64,000 nt of DNA, taken from Bacteroidota bacterium. Lineage in GTDB: Bacteria > Bacteroidota > Bacteroidia > 2-12-FULL-35-15. The notes under the pieces were generated by a model. That model saw nothing but the letters and a program-made list of their open reading frames with translations, did not search any database and was not told where the DNA came from. The stretch spans positions 617,616 through 681,615 of the forward strand of contig JAOQAE010000004.1 in the NCBI GenBank assembly GCA_025963725.1. The letters run 5' to 3'. A program made the translations under genes and the position numbers. Of this stretch, positions 25,523 through 34,443 are shown one piece after another. Position 1 is the first letter of the stretch, and each line of letters starts with the position of its first letter.

Positions 25523-25525
25523 AAC

Positions 25526-26224
25526 ATGAAGCATTTACTCATCATAGCGCTGTTGCCGCTGTTCTCGCTGCAGCTGAGGGCACAGCAGCCAGACAGGATA
25601 AAAGTGAAGAAAGTGAAGTGGGAGGTAAGCATTACTTCTCCCGACAGCATTTTCTGGATCCGCCAGGCCAACCCGGTGATGATCGATGTGAAAGGCGGGA
25701 CAAATTACGCGGTGAATATTATTGGCGGAACCATTTCAAAAAAGGGCGGGAAGTATTTTGTGGATGTGAAGGAGGAAGGCGCCGCCACTATTTCGGTGTA
25801 TGAAAAAATGCCGGACAAAAAGCTGCGTGTGCTTTTCACAAGGTTATTCCCTGTGAAGAAGATCCCTTGCCCGCAGTTCTTCGTGTGCGGTGTAAAAGCG
25901 GATTCGGTGATCGATAAGCTGCAGATCATCAATGATAATGTTGTTACCGCGTATCATCCTTTTTACAAGGCACAGATGCCGGTTACAGGCTTTGATGTTG
26001 TTTTTGCGAATGGCGGTAAAACGGACACGCTGAGCTCTGAAAATAATCATTTTACGATTGATATGCGGCGGCGTATTTACAGCCTGAAAGCGGGAACGCT
26101 GCTCACTTTCCGGAATGTGTACTATGTGCTGCCAAACGGCACAATGGAAAAGATGAAGGAGTTTGAAGTGTTTATTGCGGAAACGAATAAGTATAAGGTT
26201 GGATACAGGGTGATCGGGTTATAA
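25526..26224 (+). CDS. Exported protein with GldM C-terminal-like beta domains
   Basis: The 232-aa protein has a signal peptide (cleavage near LRAQQ, about 20). Two beta-sandwich-like halves follow: IRQANPVMIDVKGGTNYAV with GGTISKKGGKYFVDV, and VKKIPCPQFFVCGVKADSV. This pattern resembles the C-terminal repeats of GldM, the gliding/T9SS motor protein, but the membrane helix and other GldM domains are missing. It is probably cotranscribed with the 491-aa envelope protein 19 bases upstream. The GldM likeness is pattern-based and moderate. Confidence 0.7.
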   Translation: MKHLLIIALLPLFSLQLRAQQPDRIKVKKVKWEVSITSPDSIFWIRQANPVMIDVKGGTNYAVNIIGGTISKKGGKYFVDVKEEGAATISVYEKMPDKKLRVLFTRLFPVKKIPCPQFFVCGVKADSVIDKLQIINDNVVTAYHPFYKAQMPVTGFDVVFANGGKTDTLSSENNHFTIDMRRRIYSLKAGTLLTFRNVYYVLPNGTMEKMKEFEVFIAETNKYKVGYRVIGL

Positions 26225-26248
26225 TGACGCTAATATAGTGCGGGCGAA

Positions 26249-27031
26249 CTATTTTATTTTCACTACCACATTGTTCCTCTTCTCCGTCTCCTTTTTATTT
26301 TCCGCATGTGTTGCATACAGCTTATCAAGCGGGGTGAGGTAATAGTAGGCATTGAAGTTCTTGTAAAACTTCTTCAGGTCCTTGTCGCAATAGCCGCTTG
26401 CCCAGGTAGGATCCACATAATACCAGGTACCGCTGATCTTCACCTTGTCCCAGGCATGATTAGTGGCAAAGTTCTTTTTGCCTCTTACACGCTCTATCTT
26501 GTTCGTATTATTGCTTACCCTGCCCACCGCAATTTCGCAGGGAATGCCGCTTGCGGTGCACAGCTCCTGGAAGAGCACGGCATAGCCTTCGCAGATCCCT
26601 TTTTTATTCCGCAGTACTTTTGTGGCGTATGCATCATAATACGCCTTCCTTTTCTGATCAAGCTCCGCCTGTGTTTTATACGTGAACTTCACGTTCATGC
26701 TCTGCTTTGAATGCAGCTGGGCATAATCATAGGCGATATTGTTGGTGATCCACATGAAGATGGCGCGCACTTTTTCTTCATCGGTGGAGTAGTTGGCCGT
26801 GAGGTCTTTTGCAAGCTCGGGGATTTTTTTATAATGGCGCTTCAGCCCTGTTGCATACGCATCCACAACAGAGTAATCCGTTGGGGAAACGAAAGCCGGG
26901 CTGCTTTTCGCTTCCATGTTAACGGCATCGGAAGCGAGAAGGTCGGTGCTGTCGTCCTGTGCCCAACTATTGCCGGCAAGCATGAATGCAAAAAGTAACG
27001 AAAAGAGGGTTTTGCCAAAGAAAATGCGCAT
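26249..27031 (-). CDS. Exported transglutaminase-like cysteine protease
   Basis: The start MRIFFGKTLF (ATG 27029-27031) gives a clean signal peptide ending near SWAQ (about 25). A start 63 bases further out would overlap the promoter box at 27092-27099. The TGc core is complete: Cys147 in KKGICEGYAVLF, His192 in NHAWDKV and Asp207 in YYVDPTWA. Such periplasmic transglutaminase-like proteins usually act as peptidases or amidases. It is convergent with the GldM-like gene, 24 bases apart, with no terminator in between. Confidence 0.88.
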   Translation of the reverse strand: MRIFFGKTLFSLLFAFMLAGNSWAQDDSTDLLASDAVNMEAKSSPAFVSPTDYSVVDAYATGLKRHYKKIPELAKDLTANYSTDEEKVRAIFMWITNNIAYDYAQLHSKQSMNVKFTYKTQAELDQKRKAYYDAYATKVLRNKKGICEGYAVLFQELCTASGIPCEIAVGRVSNNTNKIERVRGKKNFATNHAWDKVKISGTWYYVDPTWASGYCDKDLKKFYKNFNAYYYLTPLDKLYATHAENKKETEKRNNVVVKIK

Positions 27032-27091
27032 GTACTGTAACGAATTAACGGTGCAGCTTATTGCAATGTTAATGCCATAAGTTCTGTGCTG

Positions 27092-27099
27092 CAAAGATA
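27092..27099 (-). promoter_or_regulatory. -7 promoter box of the transglutaminase-like gene
   Basis: Minus-strand TATCTTTG matches TAnnTTTG. It lies 60 bases upstream of the ATG at 27031 and supports that start. No clear -33 TTTG is seen. Confidence 0.6.
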
Positions 27100-27188
27100 C
27101 CGCCTTTTCGCTAAACCGATCGCATTTTTACACGCTGAACAGGTGCTGTAAGACGCCGAACAGACTTCCTCAACCGGAAAAAAATGAT

Positions 27189-27196
27189 TAAATTTG
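27189..27196 (+). promoter_or_regulatory. -7 promoter box of rocD
   Basis: TAAATTTG matches TAnnTTTG and lies 20 bases before the ATG at 27217. It is divergent from the box at 27092-27099. No obvious -33 element is present. Confidence 0.6.
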
Positions 27197-27216
27197 TATA
27201 CTCAATACTATAGCCC

Positions 27217-28458
27217 ATGGAAACGACCACAAATAACAAGATCAGCGCCAAGCAGGCGATGGAACAGGAAGAAAAATACGGAGCTCATAATTATCATCCA
27301 TTGCCGGTGGTGCTCGAACGTGGAGAAGGCGTGTATGTGTGGGATGTGGAGGGTGAAAAGTATTTTGATTTCCTTGCAGCATACAGCGCGGTGAACCAGG
27401 GACATTGTCATCCGAAGATCATAGCAGCATTAACGGAGCAGGCGCAGAAGCTTACGCTTACCTCGCGTGCCTTTTACAATGATTCGCTCGGGGAATATGA
27501 AAAGTTTATTACGTCCTATTTTGGCTACGATAAAGTGCTGCCGATGAATACCGGTGCCGAAGGCGTTGAAACAGCCCTGAAGCTTGCGCGTAAATGGGCG
27601 TATGAGAAGAAAGGCGTGGCCGAAAATGAGGCGGTGATCATCGTTTGCAAGCATAATTTCCACGGACGTACTATTTCGATTGTATCTGCAAGCAGCGACC
27701 CTGATGCAAGGGCTAATTTCGGCCCGTTCACACCGGGAATTGTTTCCGTTGACTATAATGATGCAGCCGCGTTGGCGGAACTGGTAAAGAATAAAAATGT
27801 AGCGGCATTCCTTGTGGAGCCTGTACAGGGTGAAGCGGGAGTGATAGTGCCGGATGAAGGATACCTGAAAAAGTGCTACGAGCTTTGTAAAGAGAACAAG
27901 GTGTTGTTCATTGCAGATGAGATCCAGTCGGGATTAGGACGCACCGGCAAGCTGCTGGCCTGCGATCACGACGGTGTTCATCCGGATATACTCGTTCTCG
28001 GAAAAGCGCTGGCAGGTGGTGTTTATCCTGTATCTGCCGTTCTTGCAAGCGATGAGATCATGCTTTGCATCCAGCCGGGGCAGCATGGCTCTACCTACGG
28101 TGGAAATCCGCTTGCCTGCAAAGTGGCGATAGCGGCGCTTACCGTATTGAAAGAGGAAAAGCTCGCGGAAAACTCCGAACGACTTGGAAAAGTATTGTTG
28201 AATGAATTAAAAGCGATCCAGGCATCGTATCCCGACCTGATCAAAACCGTACGCGGAAAAGGATTGTTCTGCGCCATGGTTATCGAAGAGCGCAACGGCA
28301 AGAACGCATGGGATGTATGCGTGGAGCTTATGAAAAACGGTTTGCTTGCAAAGCCAACACATGGCGACATCATCCGCTTTGCGCCGCCATTGGTAATTAC
28401 CGAAGCGCAGCTGATGGAATGTGTTTCCATCATTCGCAAGGTTGTAAAAATGTTCTAA
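27217..28458 (+). CDS. rocD: Ornithine--oxo-acid aminotransferase
   Basis: The 413-aa class III aminotransferase carries the PLP lysine Lys263 in [14 protein letters not shown], with Asp234 in [13 protein letters not shown] and the phosphate site [10 protein letters not shown] (111-120). The N-terminal [23 protein letters not shown] is characteristic of ornithine aminotransferase. It converts ornithine and 2-oxoglutarate to glutamate semialdehyde, linking arginine and proline metabolism. A promoter box precedes it. The deacetylase lipoprotein gene begins 16 bases after its stop, an odd operon partner. Confidence 0.95.
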   Translation: METTTNNKISAKQAMEQEEKYGAHNYHPLPVVLERGEGVYVWDVEGEKYFDFLAAYSAVNQGHCHPKIIAALTEQAQKLTLTSRAFYNDSLGEYEKFITSYFGYDKVLPMNTGAEGVETALKLARKWAYEKKGVAENEAVIIVCKHNFHGRTISIVSASSDPDARANFGPFTPGIVSVDYNDAAALAELVKNKNVAAFLVEPVQGEAGVIVPDEGYLKKCYELCKENKVLFIADEIQSGLGRTGKLLACDHDGVHPDILVLGKALAGGVYPVSAVLASDEIMLCIQPGQHGSTYGGNPLACKVAIAALTVLKEEKLAENSERLGKVLLNELKAIQASYPDLIKTVRGKGLFCAMVIEERNGKNAWDVCVELMKNGLLAKPTHGDIIRFAPPLVITEAQLMECVSIIRKVVKMF

Positions 28459-28474
28459 GCTAAAAACAGCTGCA

Positions 28475-29149
28475 ATGAAATTAATTCGGTTCAAGCTTTT
28501 TGTTTGCCTGGTAATTCTCATTGCAGCTCTTTCATTTTCCTCCTGCCACCGCGACCCTCCAATCGAAGATCCTACAATTGCCCTTACTTTTGACGATGGC
28601 CCCGATTCGCTGTATACCCTGCAGATCCTGGATATATTAAAAGCGAAGAATGTAAAAGCCACCTTCTTTCTCACCGGCAGCCACATCCGCCGGTATCCGC
28701 TGGTGGTTAAGCGGATCGTGGAGGAAGGTCACAGCGCAGGCAATCACACCTACAGTCACCTGTACATTTCTACCTCTTCCGATTCTCTTGTAAACAGCGA
28801 GGTTGCAACTACCCAGCATCTGATCGACAGCATCTGCGGCAGCAATCCGAAATTATTCCGCGCGCCCTGGGGAGCGATCACGGATGAGCAGGTACAGCGC
28901 CTCCGGCAGCAGGGCTATAAGCATGTTTCATGGAACATAGATACGCGGGATTTTGAAAGCACTTCAGAGGAGATTGTGAAATTTGTTATGGAGCATCACC
29001 AGGACAAAGGCATTGTGCTCATGCATTCTGCCGATTACAGCGACAGGCAAAGCCGTGCGGAAACGGTTAAGGCGCTGCCGCAGATCATTGACCGTTTGCG
29101 GTCGGAATATCATTATAGGTTTGTGAGAGTGGAGGAGCTTCTGAAATAA
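28475..29149 (+). CDS. Polysaccharide deacetylase (NodB domain) lipoprotein
   Basis: The 224-aa protein has a lipoprotein signal with lipobox Cys24 (SFSSC). The NodB metal triad is readable: Asp40-Asp41 in TFDDGPD, then His91 and His95 in HTYSH. The RAPWG motif follows (RAPWG, about 128-132), as does the catalytic-side LMHSADY. It is predicted to be an outer-leaflet or periplasmic N-deacetylase acting on peptidoglycan or another amino sugar polymer. It lies 16 bases after rocD and is followed by a repeat element. Confidence 0.92.
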   Translation: MKLIRFKLFVCLVILIAALSFSSCHRDPPIEDPTIALTFDDGPDSLYTLQILDILKAKNVKATFFLTGSHIRRYPLVVKRIVEEGHSAGNHTYSHLYISTSSDSLVNSEVATTQHLIDSICGSNPKLFRAPWGAITDEQVQRLRQQGYKHVSWNIDTRDFESTSEEIVKFVMEHHQDKGIVLMHSADYSDRQSRAETVKALPQIIDRLRSEYHYRFVRVEELLK

Positions 29150-29155
29150 TTGCCA

Positions 29156-29277
29156 ACCACCCCTGGCCCCTCCTGGGAGGAGGGGAAATGCTCCGAAAGA
29201 ACCATTTAATTCAATTTATAAATCAGATTTTTTGGTGTGCAGAATCAACGCCCTCCTTTAAGGAGGGTCGGGGTGGT
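29156..29277. repeat. Intergenic repeat element, ACCACCCC family, complete copy
   Basis: This 122-base copy starts ACCACCCCTGGCCCCTCC and ends AGGAGGGTCGGGGTGGT, seven bases after the deacetylase stop. The left arm has AGGAGGGGAAATGCTCCG and the right arm CCCTCCTTTAAGGAGGG, both able to form short hairpins. Confidence 0.8.
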
Positions 29278-29290
29278 AACGCGCGAATGT

Positions 29291-29536
29291 TTATTGTTTC
29301 TTCTCCGGTTTCGGAGGCATTGGCCCGCGCTTATAAATGATCAGGCCGTTCAGGAAATTGCGCAGGAGCTGATCGCCGCATTCCTTGAAGTTATGATGAT
29401 CCGGTGTTCTGTAAAGCGCATTCACCTCGCTTTTGGTGATCTCAAAATCAGCAAGCTTCAGGATCTTTACAATGTCCTCGTCCTTTAATTCAAGCGCTAC
29501 ACGCAGCTTTTTGAGTATGTCGTTGTTTGATAACAT
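29291..29536 (-). CDS. DUF1456 (YehS-like) protein, single repeat
   Basis: The 81-aa protein holds one DUF1456 unit: NNDILKKLRVALELKDEDIV, then ILKLADFEITKSEVNALYR and FKECGDQLLRNFLNGLI. E. coli YehS has two such units in about 156 aa; this protein has one plus a Pro/Lys tail (RGPMPPKPEKKQ). The function is unknown. It precedes nothing on its strand except the repeat element and lies 58 bases downstream of the E1 gene start side. Confidence 0.85.
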   Translation of the reverse strand: MLSNNDILKKLRVALELKDEDIVKILKLADFEITKSEVNALYRTPDHHNFKECGDQLLRNFLNGLIIYKRGPMPPKPEKKQ

Positions 29537-29594
29537 AGTTTGTTTTAAGCAGCATTTATTATTTCTCGCAGAGACGCAGTGCCCGCAGAGTTGT

Positions 29595-31691
29595 TTAATA
29601 ATTCAGTAATTCTGCAATGGCCTTCACTACTTTCGCGGCATTCGGCAGCATGGTTGTTTCCAGCGTGGAGTTCAGCGGGATAGCAGGTAGGTTCTCGGCG
29701 CCAACGATCTCCACAGGAGCATCCAGCGATTCAAAACAAAATTTAGAGATCCTTCCTGCCAGTGCCTGCGCAAAGCCGTTGTTAGAAGGCTCTTCGGTAA
29801 GCACCATGCATTTGCCATGCTTTCTCACGGAGGCAAAAACTGTTGCCTCATCAAGGGGGTTGATCGTGCGCAGGTCGATGATCTCCACCTGTCCTGCAAA
29901 ATCCTTGCTTGCATTTTTCGCCCAGTACACGCCCATTCCGTAAGTGATGACGGTGATTGATGCTTTGCCTGTGCCGGAAGCCGGTTCAGCCGTTTGCACA
30001 ATGCGCGCTTTGCCAAGCGGAATGATATAATCTTCGTCCGGTTCGATGGTACGTGCATCTTCGGTGCCTTTGATCTTGCTCCAGTAAAGCCCTTTGTGCT
30101 CCAGCATGATCACCGGGTTAGGGTCGTAATAGGCAGCTTTCATAAGCCCTTTAAGATCGGCGCCGGTGGAAGGGTAGCAGATCTTGATGCCGCGGATATT
30201 CGCGAGCACGCTTTCAACGCTCGATGAATGGTAAGGCCCGCCGCTTCCGTATGCACCGATAGGGACACGGATGATGCAGCTTACCGGCCATTTGCCGTTC
30301 GATAAATAGCAGGAGCGGCTTACTTCAGTGAACAGCTGGTTAAGGCCCGGCCAGATGTAATCGGCAAACTGCACTTCCACGATCGGCTTGCAGCCTGCGG
30401 CGCTCATGCCTACGGTGCTGCCGATGATAAATGCTTCCTGGATCGGTGTATTGAATACGCGGTTATCGCCATAGGTTTGTGCAAGTGTTGCTGCTTCGCG
30501 GAACACGCCACCGAGGCGGCCGCCCACATCCTGCCCGTATAAAAGGCATTCAGGGTGCTTCGCCATTAATTCGCGGATGGCGAACAATGCCGAATCAACC
30601 ATCACGGTTTTTTCTTTTCCTGCCGGCTCACGCTGGCCTTTTTCCTCGATAACGGGAGTAGGCGCAAAGTCGTGATCGAAGAGGTCTTCCGGGCGCGGGT
30701 CCTCTGCGAGCAGCGCGCGCTGGTAATCTTCCTCCACTCTTACTTTCGCCTGCTTTTCAATTGCATTCAATTCGGAATTATCGAAGCCAGCCACCAGCAT
30801 CTGGTTGCGCAGCTTCGGGAATGGATCGCGTTTCTGCGCATCTTCGAGGTCGTCGCGGTACCATTCCTTGCGGACGCCGGAGGTATGGTGGTTAAGCAAA
30901 GGTACTTTTGCATGCACCAGGAATGGCCTGCGCTCCTTACGGATGATCGCGATCACTTCTTTTATCGTATTATATGACTTTTCAAAATCGGTTCCGTCGA
31001 TGGTGCGTGTTTCCAGCCCTTTAAAGCCTTTTGCATATTCTGTCGCATCCTGTGCGCGGATCTCTTTGGCACTTGCGGAAATGTCCCATTCGTTATCCTG
31101 CACAACATACAGGATCGGCATCTGCTTCAGCACCGCCATCTGGAAAGCTTCGGCAACTTCCCCTTCCGTGATGCATGCATCGCCGAGGGAACACACCGCG
31201 ATCGGCTTCTCATCCCCGAAATCGGCTGCAAGGCCTTGCTTTTCGAGGTATTGGAGCCCCATGGCCACGCCGGTGGTCGGGATCGCCTGCATTCCGGTGG
31301 CAGAGGACTGCATCGGGATCTTCGGCATATCATCCCTTTTTAAGCTGGGATGCGAGTAATAGGTGCGTCCGCCGGAAAAAGGATCATCACGCTTAGCGAG
31401 CAGCTGGAGCATTAATTCGTAGGGCGACATGCCGATGCCAAGCAGCATGCTGTCGTCGCGGTAATAGGCGGAAAGAAAATCCTGGGGCTTCAGCTGCAGG
31501 CTTACTGCAAGCTGGATCGCTTCATGGCCGCGAGAAGTGGCGTGCACATATTTTGCGGTGATCTCTTTGTTCGCTTCATAAAGCTCGGCCATTGCCTTTG
31601 CAGTGCACATGAGCTCAAAGCCTTTCAGCATCATTTCCTCAGAAACAGAAGAATTAATTTTTCGCTTTTTTTCAGTCATCGATTCCGCCAT
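29595..31691 (-). CDS. Fused alpha-beta 2-oxo acid dehydrogenase E1 (branched-chain type)
   Basis: The 698-aa protein joins an E1 alpha part (about 15-320) to an E1 beta part (about 365-698). The ThDP motif is GDACITEG...N (170-200). The beta part contains LYGQDVGGRLGGVFREA, IQEAFIIGSTVGMSAAG, and FADYIWPGLNQL. In most organisms the two chains are separate; the fused form is common in Bacteroidota. It is likely the E1 of the branched-chain 2-oxo acid dehydrogenase, though pyruvate or 2-oxoglutarate cannot be ruled out from sequence. E2 and E3 genes are not in this window. Confidence 0.93.
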   Translation of the reverse strand: MAESMTEKKRKINSSVSEEMMLKGFELMCTAKAMAELYEANKEITAKYVHATSRGHEAIQLAVSLQLKPQDFLSAYYRDDSMLLGIGMSPYELMLQLLAKRDDPFSGGRTYYSHPSLKRDDMPKIPMQSSATGMQAIPTTGVAMGLQYLEKQGLAADFGDEKPIAVCSLGDACITEGEVAEAFQMAVLKQMPILYVVQDNEWDISASAKEIRAQDATEYAKGFKGLETRTIDGTDFEKSYNTIKEVIAIIRKERRPFLVHAKVPLLNHHTSGVRKEWYRDDLEDAQKRDPFPKLRNQMLVAGFDNSELNAIEKQAKVRVEEDYQRALLAEDPRPEDLFDHDFAPTPVIEEKGQREPAGKEKTVMVDSALFAIRELMAKHPECLLYGQDVGGRLGGVFREAATLAQTYGDNRVFNTPIQEAFIIGSTVGMSAAGCKPIVEVQFADYIWPGLNQLFTEVSRSCYLSNGKWPVSCIIRVPIGAYGSGGPYHSSSVESVLANIRGIKICYPSTGADLKGLMKAAYYDPNPVIMLEHKGLYWSKIKGTEDARTIEPDEDYIIPLGKARIVQTAEPASGTGKASITVITYGMGVYWAKNASKDFAGQVEIIDLRTINPLDEATVFASVRKHGKCMVLTEEPSNNGFAQALAGRISKFCFESLDAPVEIVGAENLPAIPLNSTLETTMLPNAAKVVKAIAELLNY

Positions 31692-31944
31692 GGTATCTTT
31701 AATGTTTAAAATGATGTGAGCAGCTGGAAACGAAAGCCGGATCCGTTAATTCACTTTTATTAAAATTACTACCGGCGAAGCATTTTTCATAGGATTATTA
31801 GACGAACCCAATAAAAGGATAGTTTAATTTGATTTTTATTGCTTTTAATTCTATTGAATGAATGTGGCATGAAATTAAATATCGTAAATGTGATAGATTT
31901 CAGAATAATGTTCTGCTCGGTTTTGCGCGCTTTGAACAACGTAT

Positions 31945-32047
31945 GTCACTTCGAGTATGGAGCGCAGCGGAATGTATCGAGAAGTGGTTAAGCTTCCGCA
32001 CGTTCTCGATACGCCCTTCCTGAAAAAGGAAGGGCACTCGAACTGAC
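31945..32047. repeat. Intergenic inverted repeat, GTCACTTCGAGT family
   Basis: The element begins GTCACTTCGAGTATGGAGCG and ends GGGCACTCGAACTGAC. The ends are inverted (CACTTCGAGT against ACTCGAACTG), with a second stem TATCGAGAA/TTCTCGATA inside. It resembles other Bacteroidota intergenic elements in this window but is a distinct sequence. Confidence 0.65.
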
Positions 32048-32070
32048 GGCCCCACCGTAAGATTACGCAG

Positions 32071-32097
32071 AGATCCCGTGTCGTGGCACGGGATGAC
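32071..32097. repeat. Single arm of the GTCATCCCGTG repeat family
   Basis: AGATCCCGTGTCGTGGCACG followed by GGATGAC matches the right arm of the element at 22318-22398 with one change. No left arm is nearby, so this is a fragment. Confidence 0.65.
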
Positions 32098-32122
32098 ATT
32101 AACATAGCAGGTAGCCTAAGGA

Positions 32123-32935
32123 TTACTTCACCAGCTCCTCGCTTACTTTCCACAACTTTTCCTGCACGCCTTCGTCACCCGAATAGCCGGGCTTTTTAAG
32201 CTCTTTCAGGTTGGAATCGAAAAACTTTCCATTCACATTGTTGAAGTGGCTGCCTGTCATAAGCTGTGCAATTGCATGCCCCGGCTTCTCCGGTTTTTTA
32301 CTGATCAGCGTAAGCAGTGTGCGTGCAAAAAACGGCATTTCGCGGATCAGGTCGGATTTGATAAGCCCCGGGTGAAAGGCCATGGCTGCTGTGCCGATGC
32401 CGTGCATCCTGCGGGAAAGCGCATACGTGAACAGGTGGTTCGCCATTTTGGAAGCCCCGAATGCATTGAAGGCGCTGTATTTCTTCTCTCCGTGCAGGTC
32501 GTCGAAATTCAGGGGTGTAGACGAAGGCGCCGTAACCGTAAGCACGCGTGCGCCGGGAGTGGCATTGATAAGGCTCAGCAGCTCGCTGGTAAGCACAAAC
32601 GCCGACATGTGGTTAATGCCGAACATGTATTCGAATCTGTCGTTCGTGAATTCACGCTTTGCCTTGTAAGCTGCGGCAATGTTGATGAGTCCGTCGAGGC
32701 GGGTATGCTTTGATTTTATTTCAGCGGCCGCTTTCTTAATGGATGCCACATTGCCGAACTCTGCGATCACGCTTTCGATCTCCTGTCCGCCGGCAGCCTT
32801 CAGCTCTTTCGCCACTTCGGCAAGCTTGCTTTTGTTCCTGCCAACGAGGATCAGCTTGTTTTCTGCTTTTGCAAGCTCAAGCGCTGCAGCCTTTCCAATA
32901 GCGCCGGTTGCGCCGGTAATTACGAATGTTTTCAT
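32123..32935 (-). CDS. Short-chain dehydrogenase/reductase-like protein with Tyr-to-Phe change at the catalytic site
   Basis: The 270-aa protein has the classical Rossmann start TGATGAIGKAAA (8-19) and RNKSKL cofactor region. It is similar in layout to retinol-dehydrogenase-like SDRs (YKAKREFTNDRFEYMFGINH). The usual YxxxK active site reads FGASK (Phe159 to Lys163): the codon is TTC where a Tyr would need TAC. The NNAG motif is replaced by NIAA (85-88). The protein may be inactive as a classical reductase or use another residue. It stands alone on its strand between two gene-free stretches. Confidence 0.9.
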   Translation of the reverse strand: MKTFVITGATGAIGKAAALELAKAENKLILVGRNKSKLAEVAKELKAAGGQEIESVIAEFGNVASIKKAAAEIKSKHTRLDGLINIAAAYKAKREFTNDRFEYMFGINHMSAFVLTSELLSLINATPGARVLTVTAPSSTPLNFDDLHGEKKYSAFNAFGASKMANHLFTYALSRRMHGIGTAAMAFHPGLIKSDLIREMPFFARTLLTLISKKPEKPGHAIAQLMTGSHFNNVNGKFFDSNLKELKKPGYSGDEGVQEKLWKVSEELVK

Positions 32936-33025
32936 ATCAGGGAATTTAAGATAGGTTATTAATAAATTGTTTTAAGCCCGGTTAGCTAAGATAAAAAATA
33001 TGCCGGAACAGCCAGGAAAAGAATC

Positions 33026-34279
33026 TCATCGCAGCTGTTTGCTGATCATGTCAAGGAGCCGATCTTTCTGTTCAGTGCTCAGATCCGTGATCCGGCTTTT
33101 ATGTGAGCCGTTCTTAACAATGAATTTTTTAGCCCTGCCTGTTTGCTGCATGGCCGACCAAGGATCATTCTCCCCGTAAATAAAAACCACCTGCCCTGCA
33201 TCAGCTGTTGCGAGGAACTTTCCGAGCGCCGTTAAATAGGAATTATCAAAGCTGATCTTTATACCGGGTGCAAACCTGCTGTTGGGATATGCTTTCTGCT
33301 TCAGCTTCGGCCTGAATTTTTTTATGTTGTATTCATAATAACCCAGCTCATGGTAATTCATGTAAAATGCGGGCTGGAGCTGCTTCATGCTTTTAACGGA
33401 ATAAAAGGATGGTGAAATGATATTGACGAGCCCTTCAAACAGCACAACAGGTTCTTTGCTTAGCAGATGAACATCATTGCAATTGCATCCTGTCTGCCAA
33501 AATGAAAAGGGAAGCTCGAGGATCATGTAATCCAATACAGTTTCAGGATCCATCCCGAAAACCATCTCATTTTTTTTCGCATACATCTCCAGGCTGTGGA
33601 TCAGCGCATCCTTGTGCGCAAACAGTTCTGACTGAAAGTTTTCCAGCTTTTTTCCGCAAGTTGTTCCCGATAACGCGTTCAGCATCGAGTCGACCTTTGT
33701 TTCATTCAGCGCTTTTTTTACAGCCGCTCCGTATACAATGGTAAGTGAAACGTCGGCCGGATAATGGAGCCGGTGCGCCAATGCAGCCTGTCCGCCCTTG
33801 CTGATCCCCGTGGAGATCCATTTGCCATTGAACACCCGGGTAAGCAGATGCCTCACGAGGTGCACATCCTCGGCAGCCTGTTCCGTTGTCAGGAAATTAT
33901 AATCCATGCTGTCGGGCGCGGAATGCCCGAAGAACCTGTGCTCAACAAGCACAAGATTCGCATTTAAGAGCGAGGCCAGCTCGTGCTTATAATTGGTGTT
34001 CAGTGCATAGTTGACGGCGTATCCGTCGGTATCCATCACTACGGCCGAATCAATGGAGCTGATGCCAACAATGACCCGCTGGCGGAAGAACTTCGAGGGA
34101 TTATTGTGATCCAGCGGCTGATCCAGCAGCAGCTCGTAATATTCTTTAAAATTGCTGTTGGAAAGCGTTCTCACGATTGCGCCGGGAATTTGTTCAAGCC
34201 GTTCCCGAATGCTTTGCGCATTCAGAAATGGTGCTGCGCTGAACAATACGATGAAAAAGAGATTCCGGACAGAAAGCAT
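33026..34279 (-). CDS. Exported S37-family prolyl tripeptidyl peptidase-like protein
   Basis: The start at ATG 34277-34279 gives a signal peptide (cleavage near FLNAQ, about 22); an upstream in-frame start adds 28 unrelated residues. The 417-aa protein has the S37/PS-10 layout: EYYELLLDQPLDHNNP, LVEHRFFGHS, nucleophile Ser160 in STGISKGGQAAL, Asp372 in GENDPWSA, His393 in NGSHKSR. The related Streptomyces PS-10 enzyme releases N-terminal tripeptides. It is divergent from the DEAD-box helicase gene. Confidence 0.9.
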   Translation of the reverse strand: MLSVRNLFFIVLFSAAPFLNAQSIRERLEQIPGAIVRTLSNSNFKEYYELLLDQPLDHNNPSKFFRQRVIVGISSIDSAVVMDTDGYAVNYALNTNYKHELASLLNANLVLVEHRFFGHSAPDSMDYNFLTTEQAAEDVHLVRHLLTRVFNGKWISTGISKGGQAALAHRLHYPADVSLTIVYGAAVKKALNETKVDSMLNALSGTTCGKKLENFQSELFAHKDALIHSLEMYAKKNEMVFGMDPETVLDYMILELPFSFWQTGCNCNDVHLLSKEPVVLFEGLVNIISPSFYSVKSMKQLQPAFYMNYHELGYYEYNIKKFRPKLKQKAYPNSRFAPGIKISFDNSYLTALGKFLATADAGQVVFIYGENDPWSAMQQTGRAKKFIVKNGSHKSRITDLSTEQKDRLLDMISKQLR

Positions 34280-34428
34280 ATTCCAAATATAATTGTTTTT
34301 TGATCCCGGCTCTATCTTCTCTTGTTCCGGAAGTGATTGTGATCCGCCACGGCGGAGAAGCAATCTATGTTAGCAGCGTATTTCATTGGCCGAAATTATG
34401 TTTGGACACGAATCCGGTTAATTACCCG

Positions 34429-34436
34429 TACCTTTG
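34429..34436 (+). promoter_or_regulatory. -7 promoter box of the DEAD-box helicase gene
   Basis: TACCTTTG matches TAnnTTTG. A TTTG at 34401-34404 could be the -33 element (24-base spacing). The likely transcription start falls within about 7 bases of the ATG at 34444, so the transcript would be nearly leaderless unless the ATG at 34453 is used. Confidence 0.6.
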
Positions 34437-34443
34437 CAAAATA

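Larger units (their letters stand above)
31692..32122. other. 431-base gene-free stretch with repeat arms
   Basis: No credible gene is present. The left part is AT-rich without clear promoters. The right half holds two inverted-repeat elements, at 31945-32047 and 32071-32097. Confidence 0.6.

Noticed and set aside
29156-29277. Hairpins in the repeat arms as transcription terminators
   Set aside because: The arms lack T-runs, and the same sequence appears in positions where termination would make little sense; they are better seen as repeat elements.
31875-32153. Open frame of 92 codons on the minus strand
   Set aside because: It runs through the inverted-repeat elements at 31945-32097 and has no coding look.
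34284-34291. TATATTTG box upstream of the S37 peptidase gene
   Set aside because: It is only four bases before the ATG, so a promoter there would leave no room for translation initiation.
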